From Bicyclus anynana (lineage: Eukaryota; Arthropoda; Insecta; Lepidoptera; Nymphalidae): a stretch of 64,000 bases of DNA. This document shows, piece after piece, positions 10,827 through 22,763 of this stretch. The notes under the pieces are model-generated. The model saw only the letters and a list, made by a program, of their open reading frames with translations, was not told where the DNA came from and ran no database searches. How positions within the stretch are numbered: position 1 is the first letter of the stretch; each line of letters begins with the position of its first letter. The stretch spans positions 13,583,740 through 13,647,739 of the forward strand of contig NC_069099.1 of assembly GCF_947172395.1 (NCBI RefSeq), read 5' to 3'. Position numbers and translations under genes: made by a program.

Positions 10827-10967
10827 CTTACATGCAGTGGCGTGCACAAGTTTTTAACTAGGGTATGAAACAAATTGTACAAAATGGGAAATTCTTCCTC
10901 CAATACGTAATGAATCCTCAGGGTATTGCGTTTATGCATCTATGAAGTGCACGCCACTGCTTACATG
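10827..10967. mobile_element. hAT-type MITE with perfect 8-bp target duplication
   Basis: The element (10835-10959, 125 bp) has terminal inverted repeats CAGTGGCGTGCAC / GTGCACGCCACTG. It is flanked on both sides by CTTACATG (10827-10834 and 10960-10967). An 8-bp duplication and CAGTGGCG-type termini define the hAT superfamily. A 5' fragment of the same family is at about 21734. Confidence 0.92.
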
Positions 10968-11728
10968 AGAAGGCATATGGACCAATCACGCTGCTCCAAT
11001 ACTGGTTATAATATTAAATTAATTAACGACCACTATCAGATGTTAATGATAAAAAACCTTGACAGACGGCTTAACGCGCTCTAACTCCAGACTGAGAGTT
11101 TTAACTGAAAATTCCCTAAAAGTCAAAACGACAGTACCTTTTTCATAGTTCAACCCAGGACTCAAACCTAAATTTTTAACTAGGGTAGACACTATACTTT
11201 TTAATATAATTGTACAATGATGGCGAATTCCTCTTGCAATACAACCACATTTAAAAAGGCAGTTGTCACATGTATTTGAAATTAATACAAGATATTCAGG
11301 GTTATATTTATAAAAATACTTAACAATACAAGTAGATTGTATCTATGACCTATTTACCTATATATTACAATCGATGTCTTGACAATACCTATTGATAGTG
11401 TCTAGTTTTCCATTATGTCCTCCTAGATACCGCATTCGAACAACTGTTCCCAGCTAGATATAGAAACGAGGTCGCCCACCATATGGTATCTGCAATCTAT
11501 AAAATCTATGCTAAAAACTGACATAAAAATTGTATTCTACTAATATAAGGTAGTACCAACCATTTAATTGAAGACTTGAAGATCCTCAATTCTCAATCGG
11601 TTGTAAACAATGATATTTTATAGGTACTAGAGATGGCGCACTAGCGCATCAAAGCTGAGGCAGACAAATGTGGAAAATTTACTTAATTTAATTTAGTCAT
11701 TTATTAACGAACGTTAAATAATAATATC

Positions 11729-12176
11729 TATCTATACTTATAATAAATCTGTAGAGAGGTCAATTCTGTACATGAAATATATTTCCAAAATAACTATCAG
11801 GGGGTGATTAGTGATTAATACTGATGACAAAAATGCAATCAGTAAAATTTTTGTCTGTCTGTCTTTCTGTCTGTCTGTCTGTCTGTCTGTCTGCCTGTAT
11901 GTTCGTAATAGAAACAAAAACTACTCGACGGATTTTAACCAAACTTGGTACAATTGTTCTTCATACTCCTGGGCAGGTTATAGTATACTTTTCATCATGC
12001 TACCATCAATAGGAGCAGAGCAGTGAAGGGAAATGTTGGGAAAACGGGAGAAGTTACTCCATATTTTAAGCTTCCGTCGCGTGTGCAGCCTTAATGAATA
12101 GGGTAGGGTAAGGTAGGTAGGGGTAGATGAATGTTTACAACGACTTTCACGCGGACGAAATCGCGGGCGTCCGCTA
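11729..12176 (+). mobile_element. Helitron-like element carrying a (TGTC)n array
   Basis: Begins TATCTATACTTATAATAAATC, contains (TGTC)n at about 11852-11892 and the common segment ACTACTCGACGGATTTTAACC, and ends ACTTTCACGCGGACG..GCGGGCGTCCGCTAG. Short frames over the TGTC run are not coding. Confidence 0.65.
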
Positions 12177-12207
12177 GTAAATAATAAAATAGTACCTAAA
12201 TATCGTG

Positions 12208-12525
12208 TACTATGTCGAGTTGTGTGTTCAGGAAGTGTAAAAACTATATAAAGATAGATAGATACACTTTATTTGCACACCACAAAGACAAATACAAGTG
12301 AAATAAAAACAAATTAGGAAGAGATCAGCATACAAAAGGCGGCCTTATTGCTAAGTAGCGATTTCTTCCAGGCAACCTTCTATATATAAATAAATATAAA
12401 ATGGAATTAAAGACAAAATTGTGCATGTGTGCTCAGCGGTGTAGTAATTCGGATCACTTTTTGCTGTGATTATGTAGAGACGTAACCTATCTATAGTAAA
12501 AAAATATCATTGGTTGTAAACAAAA
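12208..12525. mobile_element. Interspersed repeat interrupted by a LINE 3' end
   Basis: The outer parts (TATGTCGAGTTGTGTGTTCAGG.. and ..GGATCACTTTTTGCTGTGATTATGTAG) match 24815-25010. They are split at about 12250-12380 by TACACTTTATTTGCACACCACAAAG..TTCCAGGCAACCTT, a 3' end of another repeat also seen at 48215-48260. Confidence 0.6.
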
Positions 12526-13244
12526 ATACAAAGTGGGTTATATTATTAAAGAGCAAAACACATTGAATGAAAGCCTATTGGGTCTAACAATGGATAATGT
12601 TCACTATTTTTAAATGTTAGCTTTCTGTATTCTCCATTGAAAATACGCATCGAAATAATTCTTCTAACGTTACGTACTGACGAACTAATGGTTAGAATTA
12701 AAAAATCTCTTTGTGTTTTGAAAAGCACTACCAACTTAGCGTGCACTCCAAGGCACAGGGGCGCTACGTAAGATAGCTACTGGTAACTTACCAAATTCAG
12801 GCTTTTAACTGAAAAACTTTCACATGGAAGAAAAGATCAATTTTAAGCTTATAGCTCGACTGGCTCGACTCAGAAGTCTGGTGTAGCCCCTGGGGCTTAG
12901 AAAATTTCGAAAAAGAAAAAGAGCTGATGAATACTTTTAGTTGATAAAACCTAATCAGTATGAATAGTAGTGGGACCCCATTTGTTATTTGCAACAGGGC
13001 TCTTGGTTACCTAACTACGGCACTGACCCTGGATCTATTTCATTAATAATTAAGGAGACAAAAGCGGCCTTCAATGGTTCGTGTAAAGTTACCTTGTCTC
13101 TCGTTCTCTGGAATTTGGCTGACACGCTCCGCACGTCTCGATGTATACGTTATTAACATTTTACCATGGTAAATTTTCTACTCCCCCCTTGTTGCTCGGG
13201 AGTTAAAAAGATCGATAAAAATCTTAATTATTTATTACATTCCT

Positions 13245-13770
13245 TTCCAGTTTCCATATAAGTACGTACCTGCACACGTACAGTTAGGTAGGTACCTACG
13301 TATACCTACCTATAAACTTTTAAACACTTCACTCCTGCATTACTCAGCATTATTACATACCTTTCCAGTTTCCATGTCAGTACGTACCTGCACAGGTACA
13401 GTTATGTAGGTAGGTATTACCTAACTGAGTGTAAAACAATCGTTTTGTTCTGGGGCAATTGTTATATATTATCGCTCTGCGCGCCTTTAAAGGACCGGCC
13501 ACAAAAGGGCACCGCTTTACGCAGTATGTCAAAATATGTCTATTGTCTATTGACAGTTTGAAATTTCTAGGTATCTACTGTCAGAAGCACTCAAAAACCG
13601 TCGTGCGACTTGTGCCATCAGATGAGAACAAAGTCAAGCGTGACCTTTTAAAAAAATATAACTTTAACACCCCTCAATCAGCAAAAAATGTTTAATCATT
13701 ACATGCGTTTCCAGTTTCCATACTACTACGTACCTGTATAAGTACAGTTAGGTAGGTAGATATATTAAGT
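13245..13770. repeat. Three dispersed copies of a 55-bp unit
   Basis: CCAGTTTCCATAT..AGTACGTACCTGCACACGTACAGTTAGGTAGGTA occurs at about 13247, 13360 and 13709. The following segment (CTGAGTGTAAAACAATCG..CTTTAAAGGACCGG, about 13424-13500) recurs at 14125-14205. This suggests old local duplication; no gene is supported. Confidence 0.6.
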
Positions 13771-13772
13771 AT

Positions 13773-13914
13773 AGTGTTTTTCAGATAGCAAGGGTACGGT
13801 GACAATTCGTTTCACTCTTGAAAGTTGGTCGCGTTTCTCGATAATAGTACCTATTATGAACGTCCTAACTCCTAAGGCAACTGTCACCGTACCCATGCTA
13901 TCTGAAAACCACTT
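13773..13914. mobile_element. MITE, copy 1 (TTTTCAGATAGCA termini)
   Basis: Left end GTGTTTTTCAGATAGCAAGG and right end CATGCTATCTGAAAACCAC are inverted repeats extending through GGTACGGTGACA. A second copy is at 24594-24728. Confidence 0.8.
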
Positions 13915-13925
13915 TAGTAGGTATA

Positions 13926-14119
13926 CTAGCTGACGCCGCGCGGTTTCAACCGCTTGCTGCCCGGTCCTGTAGGAATACGATGATAATATAAATAGCCTAT
14001 AGCCTTCCTCGGTAAATGGGCTATCTAACACTGAAAAACTTTTTCAAATCGAACCAGTAGTTCCTCAGATTAGCGCGTTCAAACAAACAAACTCTTCAGC
14101 TTTATAATATTAGTATAGA
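13926..14119 (-). mobile_element. Helitron-like element, minus strand
   Basis: CTAGCTGACGCCGCGCGGTTTC at the left to TTATAATATTAGTATAGA at the right: both termini are intact, followed by T. Confidence 0.75.
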
Positions 14120-14370
14120 TTACTTAACTGAGTGTAAAAGAATCGTTTTGTTCTGGGGCAATTGTTGTGTACCAGAGCCCTGCGCGCCTTTAAAGGACCG
14201 GCACGCAAGGCCGCCGCCGGTGCGGCGCGCGACATTGTTGTTACGACATTACGTGCAGTACACCCGCCACTTATGGCTTATGAACATCTGGGATCTGGCG
14301 ACAGGGCTCGCCAACCTTTTCTTTTACCAGACTTAAATAAATGAAGTTTTTTTTTTATTTTTTTATTCTT

Positions 14371-14675
14371 TACAAGTTAGCCCTTGACTACAATCTCACC
14401 TGATGGTAAGTGATGATGCAATCTAATGGAAGCGGGCTAACTTGTAGGAGTAGGATGAAATCCACACTACTTTCGGTTTCTACACGACATCGTACCGGAA
14501 CGCTAAATCGCTTGGCGGTACGTCTTTGTCGGTAGGGTGGTAACTAGCCACGGCCAAAGCCTCCCACTAGCCAGACCTGGACCAATTGAGAAAATCTCAA
14601 CCGGCCCAGCTGAGGATCGAACCCAGGACCTCCGTCTTGTTAAATCCAATGCGCATACTGCTGCGCCATGGAGGT
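14371..14675 (-). mobile_element. tRNA-derived SINE, family B
   Basis: On the minus strand it starts CTCCATGGCGCAGCAGTATGC (A-box-like), has B-box GGTTCGATCC, and ends TAGTCAAGGGCTAACTTGTA. Copies also lie at 16523-16826 and 41362-41697. Confidence 0.8.
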
Positions 14676-14700
14676 ACTATGTACTTATGTAGGTACAAGC

Positions 14701-15016
14701 GGGCGCCCGCGACTTCGTCCGCGTGGAATTAAGTTTTTCACAAATCCCGCGGAAACCAGGGATTTTCCCGGAATAAAGAGTAGTCTATTTGTTAATTTAG
14801 AGTAAAATTTATTTATAGCCAATAAATTGCCGCAAAATTGACAAAGTTGTATACAAACTTTCATACCCTATTTTATCCGCTTGGGGGTAGAATTGATCAA
14901 AATCATCTACCAGCATGCCAAATTTCAGCTCGATCCGTCGTGTTGTTTGGGCTGTGCGTTGATAGATTATATAGGTATGTCAGTCAGTCAGTCACCTTTG
15001 AGTTTTATATATTTAG
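14701..15016 (-). mobile_element. Helitron-like element, second subfamily
   Basis: Left end GCGGGCGCCCGCGACTTCGTCC, internal AAATTTCAGCTCGATCCGTCG and right end TTTTATATATTTAGATA. The left end is shared with 12140-12176, 17546 and 34630-34662. Confidence 0.6.
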
Positions 15017-15879
15017 ATATACCTAATCATCATCATATCATAAACCGTCGTGCGATCTGTGCCATCAGGTGAGATCAAGGTCAAGCGCGACTTTACAAAA
15101 ATATTATTCTGGGTCGCCGCTACGTGGCCGCTGATACCTAAAATTTTACAATCCGTAGCATCACGCACGATGTTCCGAAACTTGATGAAGTTTGCATCAT
15201 AACGTGCCGAGTACTTATTTACCGGCCGCTTATAGGTTAAGAAACCTTTTTAAGTCGCCGCCAACCTTTTTATTTAATGTTATGTTTTCAAATCGTAAAA
15301 GGAGGAAGTTTGTTAAATTAAAATACCAGAAGTTCTTTTTTTAAGTTTTAGTTTAACAACAAAATTACCTATAGTTTTAGAACCCCTGACTTTAGAATAT
15401 TTATTGTTGGCAGCAATACCTCCGATCAAGCCCAAGCTACACTTTATTTATTATGCCAGCAATTATTACAAGATATTAATTAAGAGGCAAGCCAGAGCCA
15501 GTCTTTATTAAATCGATATTTTTGATAGCTGTAGAATTTATGATCTGAATTTATTATTATTAATTATTATTGTATTATTTTAATTACGCGTGCAAAATAT
15601 TAAATAGCTTTTACGTTTTTACTTTTTTATAATATTACTCGTTTAAGCTTTGGTGTCCTACTTTAAACTCGAGAATTTCAGACAAGACGTGTTTCGGAGG
15701 TCGTCAACATTTTTGAAAATATCCAAATGTAGCACTCGATATATTTTTAATCTGGTGTTTACGTCTAACTGTATGTATATAACTATCTCTTAATTGACAA
15801 CCCAAAAATATTAATTAGACTCCGCGCCATGAAAGAAGTCTCGCGGCTAAAACCTTAACCACAGAAAACATATGTAGGT

Positions 15880-15938
15880 GAGAGAGAGAGAGAAAGATGA
15901 GAGAGAAAGATATGTAGGTGAGAGAGAGAGAGAAAGAG
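15880..15938. repeat. Duplicated (GA)n block
   Basis: ATATGTAGGTGAGAGAGAGAGAGAAAGA appears twice, about 45 bp apart. The stretch 15100-15850 before it is AT-rich, and I see no gene or clear repeat there. Confidence 0.7.
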
Positions 15939-16056
15939 GTGGTCCTTGCATAATCACAAATATACGATTAGTAGCGACCACGATTCTACCATGATCATTT
16001 TTGTAAATAGTAATTTCCCGATTTCTATCTGAAATATTTTCTTGTTTCGTCCTTTT

Positions 16057-16152
16057 AAAAAAAAACAAAGTTTAAAACTATAACCCGACTACGTAATCCA
16101 GTGGTCTACACTTTTTTACGTAGCCGGGTTACAGTTTTAAACGTTTTTTTTT
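16057..16152. repeat. Foldback hairpin element
   Basis: AAAAACAAAGTTTAAAACTATAACCCGACTACGTA is mirrored by TACGTAGCCGGGTTACAGTTTTAAACGTTTTT, arms of about 30 bp with few mismatches and a loop of about 25 bp. Confidence 0.8.
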
Positions 16153-16221
16153 TTAATTTTAATTGAAACGCGTGAAAGAGCGTTAGCCAAATTTGAGAGA
16201 ATTTGTACTACAGTAATCGTT

Positions 16222-16505
16222 GTTATCAACCCATATTCGGCTCACTGCTGAGCTCGAGTCTCTTCTCAGAATGAGAGGAGTTAGGCACGCTGGCCCAATG
16301 CGGATTGGCAGACTTCACACACGCAGAGAATAATGAAAATTCTCTGGTATGCAGGTTTCCTCACGATGCTTTTCCTTCACCGTTTGAGAAACGTGAAATT
16401 TAATTTCTTAAAATGCACACAACTGAAATGTTGGAGGATGCCCCGGACCGGATTCGAACCCACACCCTCCGGAATCATAGCAATGATAGCCCAGTGGATG
16501 ACTAC
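16222..16505 (-). mobile_element. SINE family A, minus strand
   Basis: GTTATCAACCCATATTCGGC at the left; GGATTCGAACCCACACCCTC (complement of the B-box) and GATAGCCCAGTGGAT at the right. Confidence 0.85.
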
Positions 16506-16522
16506 AGTAGTACTATAAGATA

Positions 16523-16826
16523 TTAGCAGCCCTTGACTACAATCTCACCTGATGGTAAGTGATGATGCAATCTAAGATGGAAGTGGGCTAACTTGTTAGG
16601 AGGAGGATGAAAATCCACACCCCTTTCGGTTTCTACACGGCATCGTACCGGAACGCTAAATCGCTTGGCGGTACGTCTTTGTCGGTAGGGTGGTAACTAG
16701 CCACGGCCGAAGCCTCCCACCAGCCAGACCTGGACAAATTAAGATAATCTCAATCTGCCCAGCCGGGGATCGAACCCAGGACCTCCGTGTTTAAATCCAC
16801 CGCGCATACCACTGCGCCACGGAGGC
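16523..16826 (-). mobile_element. SINE family B, minus strand
   Basis: CAGCCCTTGACTACAATCTC at the left through GGGGATCGAACCCAGGACC and the tRNA-like end CACTGCGCCACGGAGG. It lies 18 bp from the family A SINE in the same orientation. Confidence 0.8.
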
Positions 16827-17545
16827 CGTCAAAACTCCCTGACTCGTAACCATCTTTCTTTTGTCAAGTCTGAGATACAATAGAACTTAACTTAAAGCAC
16901 TGGAACATAAAGGACTTCATAATAAAGAAAAGCGTTTCTATAATCGTGTGAATGTGAACCATGTGTGAACGCTGAGTCACCAACCAGATAGTTTTCCTTG
17001 CCCATTTAGAGCTAACTCTAACTTGGCAGTATATGCACTGTAACAAGCATTTGCCAAGGCTAATGGTACAGATTTGTGATGACTTGTTTTATTTGTATCT
17101 AGACTAAGGTACTAACTGAGTGACTGCTGTTTTTTTGTTAAAGTTGTATTTTGTATTCAAATGATATTATAACCTCATCATTACGTATTAGAAAAGATAC
17201 GAGTAGGTACCTACCAACCTACAGCTGAACACAGATTGTCTTTGGAACTCGGTTACAAGTTAAAATTAAAAATTTTAAAAAACCCTCAAATAACGTCCTA
17301 TAAGCTAGACATTATTTCCATCATAAAAGAAAAGTTAAATGGTGTTTCAATATGAACTGGATCAAAGTACATTATTTACTTAGTGGATTTCAAGTAAAAA
17401 AAAACCTCATCGAAATTGGTCCATCCGTTTTTTGACATACAATGCAACAGACCGACATCGACGTCAAACAGGTGTGATGTCAAACAATTGCTGTTTATTT
17501 AAATGACGTTGCGAAGTGAATCTTCTGTACCTACTTATACTTACA

Positions 17546-18325
17546 CTAGCGGATGCCCGCGACTTCGTCCGCGTGAAACTCGATGTAAACTTTCAACTAC
17601 CGCTACCCTACCCCTACCCTACCCTACCCTACCCTACCCCTACCCTACCACTACCCTACCCCTACCCTACCCTACCCTACCCCTACCCTACCCCTACCCT
17701 ACCCCTACCCTACCCCTACCCTACCCCTACCCTACCCCTACCCTACCCTACCCCTACCCTACCACTACCCTACCCCTACCCCGTTTTCTAATTATTATTA
17801 ATATGAACTTTATACAATAACAATAAAGCTCAAATTGACTACGTTTTAGTTACAAATCATTTGTATGGGAAAAAGAAAAGGGCTATTTTAGGGTTTTTGG
17901 CAAAAAATTAAAGTTTATAATTAACAAATAAAAAATAGGGGTTGATCGTAGAGGGGTGAAAAATTGAAAGTATTATGAGATTTTTTATTGTAAGTCATCA
18001 AAAAATAAAAAAAAAATTTACCAAAAAAAATTATAGTTTTTAATTAACAAATAAAATATAAGGGTTGATCGTAGAGGGGTGAAAATTTAGGGTTGTATGT
18101 ATTTTTGTATGCTGTGTCATAAAAAAATAAAAACAAAAAATTTTGCCTAAAAAATAAAAAAAAAAATTTAGGGGTGGACTACCCTTAACATTTAGGGGGA
18201 TGAAAAATAGATGTTGGCCGATTCTCCACCCTGGCCGACAATCACGCTAAGGATCACAAAAATCGGTCGAGCCATTTCGGAGGAGTTCTAGTTCGAACAC
18301 CGCGACACGAGAATTTTATATATTA
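17546..18325 (-). mobile_element. Helitron-like element with (CCCTA/CCCCTA)n array
   Basis: Left end CTAGCGGATGCCCGCGACTTC; a 190-bp array of CCCTA and CCCCTA units at about 17598-17785; then an AT-rich body with GGGGTTGATCGTAGAGGGGT twice (about 17938 and 18061); right end TTTTATATATTAGA. Two overlapping frames across the array are spurious. Confidence 0.65.
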
Positions 18326-18389
18326 GATATTAAATGTATTCTGTGTCGTAGTCAAGGATTTCTTTCAAAGAAAAAAATATATACTTAAT

Positions 18390-18455
18390 CATAGCCCAGA
18401 TTTGAACCCAGTATCGTGATCCTAAGCCATATAGGCTAGCCACTAGGCCAACGAA
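18390..18455 (-). mobile_element. tRNA-like SINE head fragment
   Basis: The minus strand reads TTGGCCTAGTGGCTAGCC..GGTTCAAATCTGGGCT, an A-box and B-box at tRNA spacing. No acceptor stem forms, so this is not a tRNA gene. Confidence 0.5.
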
Positions 18456-18727
18456 TTATATAAGCCTAACATACACACATAGGATAGGTATTCTAAATAC
18501 CAACAGATTGTTATGACGACACGCACTATTCCTGTCTTCAGCGCACTGAAATATCTCGCACAGGTGACGTCGAGTTTCATGAAGATCGTAAGCATCTAGT
18601 AGATACTAAATATGTCATATTGTCTAGGTATTTTTTGTGTCAAGATACAATGAAACAGACAAAAGTCTTCGAACAATGCGTATTGCCAGTGATGCTTGGC
18701 AATCTTTTTTTTAAAAATTTACCAATA

Positions 18728-19130
18728 TGCCCATCATCATCATCATATCAGCCGATGGACATCCACTGCAGGACATAGGCCTTTTGTAGGGACTTCCAAA
18801 CATCACGATCCTGAGCCGCCAGCTTCCTGCGAATCCCTGCGACTGGCTTGATGACAACAGTCTACCTGGGGGTCGACCAATCCTGCGTTTTCTAGTGCGC
18901 AGTTGCCATTCCAGCACCGTGGGACTCCAACGTCCATCGGCTCTTCGAACTATGTGCCCACCCATTGCCACTTTAGCTTCGCGACTCGATGAGCTATGTC
19001 GGTTGACTTTGGTTCTTCTGCGGATTTCCTCATTTCTGATTCGATCCGAGCATAGCTCGTTCCATCGCTCGCTGTGTGACTCTGAGCCTTCTTACGAGGC
19101 TTAAAGTTAGCGACCAAGTCTCAAAACTAT
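18728..19130 (-). mobile_element. RTE-like LINE 3' fragment with (ATG)n tail
   Basis: Minus-strand translation keeps HIVRRADGRWSPTVLEW and GSPYKRPMSCSGCPSADMMM with a frameshift. It ends in ATGATGATG, the 3' tail of this subfamily. Copies are at 20300, 21930, 22527, 28118 and 32483. Confidence 0.8.
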
Positions 19131-19654
19131 AGATCATCCTTTAAAAAACAAATAAGTAAACTTAAGTGAAATCATTGTTTCAACCAAGAATGTTAAATTC
19201 GAAAATTAGGAGGAAACACTTCAACAATGATTCATTTTAAGATGAAAGCGAGCAGTATGTGCGTTACTCATCCTTCGCTTTACCTTATAAGGACACCGAA
19301 ATAACCTTATTAGTTTAAAATAAACCTATTAAAATTATTTTAATTAATTTGACATTTATAAATGCTATTAATTATTTTAAGGTTAATTTACATTAATATA
19401 GGTGGTTTAATTTGATTACCTATTAAAAGAAATATAATAGAATAGAAATAGTACGAGTCCCTATATTGTAGAATATAGGTATAGGTATAGGTTATAGGTT
19501 CGATTCCCGGAAGAGAGGTCTTACCTAATAATAATAATGCCACGAGTATTTGAGCCTGAGCCTGAGTTGAGTTGAGGTCCTCAACTATGAGTAAACTGCC
19601 CATTTCCCTCCAATTAGTCGGAAAAGAATGTTAGGAATGGGTACGACAATACAC

Positions 19655-19850
19655 AATCCTACTAATATTATAAACGCGAAAGTTTGTTTGGAAATTTGTA
19701 TGGAAGTTTGTTTGGATGTTTGTTACTCTTCAACGCCGCAAGTACTGAACCGATTTGGCTGAAATTTGGAATGGAAATAGATTTTACTCTGGCTTACTTT
19801 TCATCCCGGAAAAATACATGGTATCCCGGTAAAATCCTCCGTTCGTGGTA
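19655..19850 (+). mobile_element. Helitron-like fragment, third subfamily
   Basis: ATCCTACTAATATTATAAACGC, GAACCGATTTGGCTGAAATT and CTTTTCATCCCGGAAAAATACA, a layout widely repeated in lepidopteran genomes. The last segment recurs at 28035-28060. Confidence 0.5.
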
Positions 19851-20299
19851 ATGATCATAAAAAGGAATCGAACCGACACCTTTAGCTTAGGTCGATTTAC
19901 TGCGGCTCGTTCGAAAATGAACATGAGTATTATTTTGATATTTTAACTCTTTGATTGCGATTGCATAAAGTTCAGTCATCAGATCTTTATATAACACGAT
20001 ATAACACTGTGAGAACGAGGTTGACTGATTTCTTTTGTAATTGAAATCAAGCGGGAGATATTGTTAATCACCTTTTGCGTATGTTAAAGTGCATATAATT
20101 ATTTATGTGTAGTTAAATATATTGGTTGATAATTTCTTTGAACAAATTATTATTTTGTGATGTGATCCTTCAAATAATTTACGTCAGAGTCAAAGCGTTA
20201 TTCTTTAATTGATTATGAATTGCGTTATTCTTTCTTTTCTATTTGAAAAAAACCCCATATGAGTCATGTCTTTAAAACATGACCAACATAATTCCCCTA

Positions 20300-20500
20300 C
20301 TAGAATCCTACCGGATTTGAGTTCGATCGACCAACACTGTGCTTTTCGGTGTCGTCCATCAGCTCTTCGAAGCACTTGCCCTTGCCACATTGCCACTTCT
20401 TTAGTCACATTGGTAACTTTGGTTCACCTGCGTATCTCTGATTCGATCGATCGCCCGCTGAGTGACTCAGAGCCTTCTAGTTCAAGAAATCCACAGCTGT
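20300..20500 (-). mobile_element. RTE-like LINE fragment
   Basis: Degraded, same subfamily as 18728-19130: CATCAGCTCTTCGAAGCAC, CACATTGCCACTTC and CTGCGTATCTCTGATTCGAT on the + strand correspond to the WAG..VRRADGR region read in reverse. Confidence 0.65.
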
Positions 20501-20831
20501 TAGCAGCCAAGTGATTCTGTACATAATAGGAACCTACTTATTGAAAAATTTTAAGTAATGTACCGCGTAATAAAAAATGTCACCTTTCGATAATCCGTAA
20601 AGGCTATTTAATAGCACCTTGAGTTAAACGTTCGTCGGCGTCTGATCGTATCAATCAAACACCATAAAAGCCTTATAAGGCTTCTGTAATCATAACGGCC
20701 TTAGCTAATTGTCTACGTTAAACGCCGTTTAATTCAAAGCCAGTGTTGATACTTACATGTTTACCTTTACACAAAATTTTCGGGAAATAAATTCAAATTA
20801 ATGATTCGATCAATATAAGATTTAAAGAGTA

Positions 20832-20975
20832 CTAGCGGACCCAATCAAGCTTCGTGCACTTTTTCCCTACCCCTACGGCCCTACTCTACCCCTGCACAAC
20901 CCTACTCCTACCCAACTCTACCCTACCCTACCCTACCCTACCCTACCCCTACCCTACGGCTACACAAACCTACCC
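20832..20975 (-). mobile_element. Helitron-like end with CCCTA array
   Basis: ACTAGCGGACCCAATCAAGCTTCG followed by CCCTACCC-type repeats, the same arrangement as 17546-17790 but degenerate. Confidence 0.55.
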
Positions 20976-21002
20976 TTTTTGAAGACTTTTTGGTGTGTAT
21001 TG

Positions 21003-21275
21003 CGTTAACAACGTATATTCGGCTGTTGACCACGAGTCTCCTCACAGAATGAAAGGATTTAGTTCCGCCACGCTGCTGGTTCAATGCGGATTGGCAGACT
21101 ACACACGCGTAGAGAATTAAGAAACTTTCTTAACTTAACTAAACTTTCAGGAAAGCAGGTTTAATCACGATGTTCTTCACCATTATTCACGTTTACCGTT
21201 TGAGACACGTGATTTTTAATATCTTATATACAAGTACATAGCCGAAAAGTTTGAGGTGCGTGCCCCAGTGGTACA
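21003..21275 (-). mobile_element. SINE family A, diverged
   Basis: TTCAATGCGGATTGGCAGAC, TTTGAGACACGTGATTTTTAAT and AAAGTTTGAGGTGCGTGCCCC; the tRNA-like head is lost and there are small internal insertions. Confidence 0.75.
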
Positions 21276-21298
21276 AAGAAATATATTTGGATGTATGA

Positions 21299-21364
21299 TA
21301 TTTAGCAGTTTTAAATTAGATTTTTAGCAGTTTTAAGTTAGATATTAGCAGTTTTAAGTTAGAT
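21299..21364. repeat. Three tandem copies of a 22-bp unit
   Basis: TTAGCAGTTTTAAGTTAGAT-type units repeated three times head to tail. Confidence 0.8.
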
Positions 21365-21929
21365 CACCTGGCAACACCGCTTTAGTATCAGGCATGAGGC
21401 AAGGCCAAACGTGGCGCCTTAAAAGTTACATCTGGGTCAACTGTTTACTTTACTCGTCTGGTGAATCATCTTATCAGCCGTGTGTTGTCGTCGTGTCGAA
21501 ATTTCAATGTAACTCGTATATTTTCTCATTATTTACGTCATTACGCTACTTGTTAATATTGATAGGCTCTTTAATGTCACGTACCAATTTACGGTTTCAA
21601 AATAAACGATGGGTTTTGTTATTTTTTGATTATTTCTTAGGATTTCACTTGAGTTGGCGTTCTTAGTAAAGATTTGCTATTATTTGAATTGAATAATGAG
21701 CAAATGTCTAATAGTTAGTGGTCTGGGGTCTCATGCAGTGGCGTGCACAAGTAATTATTTAGGGTAAGCTACTGCTTTCCCTAATTAAATACTTACGAAC
21801 AGAGGACAACGATACCGAACGTTAATGGTTTGGACCCTTGAAACCTGCTATCTTGCATTAAAGTCCAAACTCCATACGTAATTGGCGACTGTACTTATCT
21901 TTAATTAACTATATGGGCCTCATAAAAAG

Positions 21930-22235
21930 TCACACAGCGGGCGATGGAACGAGCAATTCTCGGTGATCGAATCAGAAATGAGGAGATCCGTAGAAGAACC
22001 AAAGTCACCGACATAGCTCAACGAGTCGCGAAGCTGAAATGCTGCTGGAGCACCGCACTAGAAAGTGCAGTATTGGTTGACCCCCCGAATGGGTGGACTG
22101 ACGACATCAAGCGAGTCGCAGGGATTCGCTGGATGCAGCCGGCTCAGGATCGTGATGTTTGGAAGCCCCTACGAAAGGTCTATGTCCTGCAGTGGATGTC
22201 CATCGGCTGATATGATGATGATGATGATGACTTAA
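21930..22235 (+). mobile_element. RTE-like LINE 3' fragment with (ATG)n tail
   Basis: The frame 21944-22210 encodes RAILGDRIRNEEIRRRTKVT, DIAQRVAKLK and GIRWMQPAQDRDVWKPLRK, with an internal deletion, ending (GATGAT)n at 22213-22230. Confidence 0.8.
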
Positions 22236-22763
22236 CTATGGTAGTTGCATGAGCTGACAAACTTTCAGTGCTCTTAAAATGAGGTAGGTACCTGTAAGTC
22301 TGTTAGTTTAACTAATGTTAGTTGTCTATGGTGCTTGTACATAATATGTTTTCTGTGCTATGGGCCAGTAATGGCCAGATCTTCGCCGATTTATAAAAGC
22401 TGTACTTTTATCAGTCCATGCTCTAAAAAAATACCTTAGAGTAACAATGCTTGTTCCGATCCGATCCGAGTTGCCACGAAGCTGTCTGACGATTGAAGCT
22501 ATGATTTCTTGAAGCAAATTTCGGACTCATCATCATTATCCGATGGACGTCCACAGCTGGACATAGGCCTCTTGGGTGGGCTTATAAAAACCACGATCTC
22601 GAGCCGTCAGCTTCTTATTTTTTAACATAAAAAGACGAAGATGTGGCCAACATAGGCCTTCGCCTCACTTCCTTATATCATTTGAAAGACTAGACACTAA
22701 GTTAGCGAAGAACCAAGCTGGTGAGACATCCTTCAACGATAATTAGGTACATTAAAGTAGAAT

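Noticed and set aside
14148..14344. Short frames over CTTTAAAGGACCGGCACGC
   Set aside because: The segment is duplicated at 13424-13500 with changes that break both frames; treated as repeat.
17598..17785. Telomeric repeat
   Set aside because: Insect telomeres use TTAGG; this is CCCTA mixed with CCCCTA, tied to a transposon end.
17503..17820. Two overlapping frames of Tyr/Pro/Leu/Thr repeats
   Set aside because: They are translations of a CCCTA/CCCCTA microsatellite inside a Helitron-like element; no start context and no homologous protein.
18390..18455. tRNA gene
   Set aside because: A- and B-boxes are present but no acceptor or anticodon stem forms; SINE head. The same applies to 49595-49665, 51480-51545 and the heads of families A and B.
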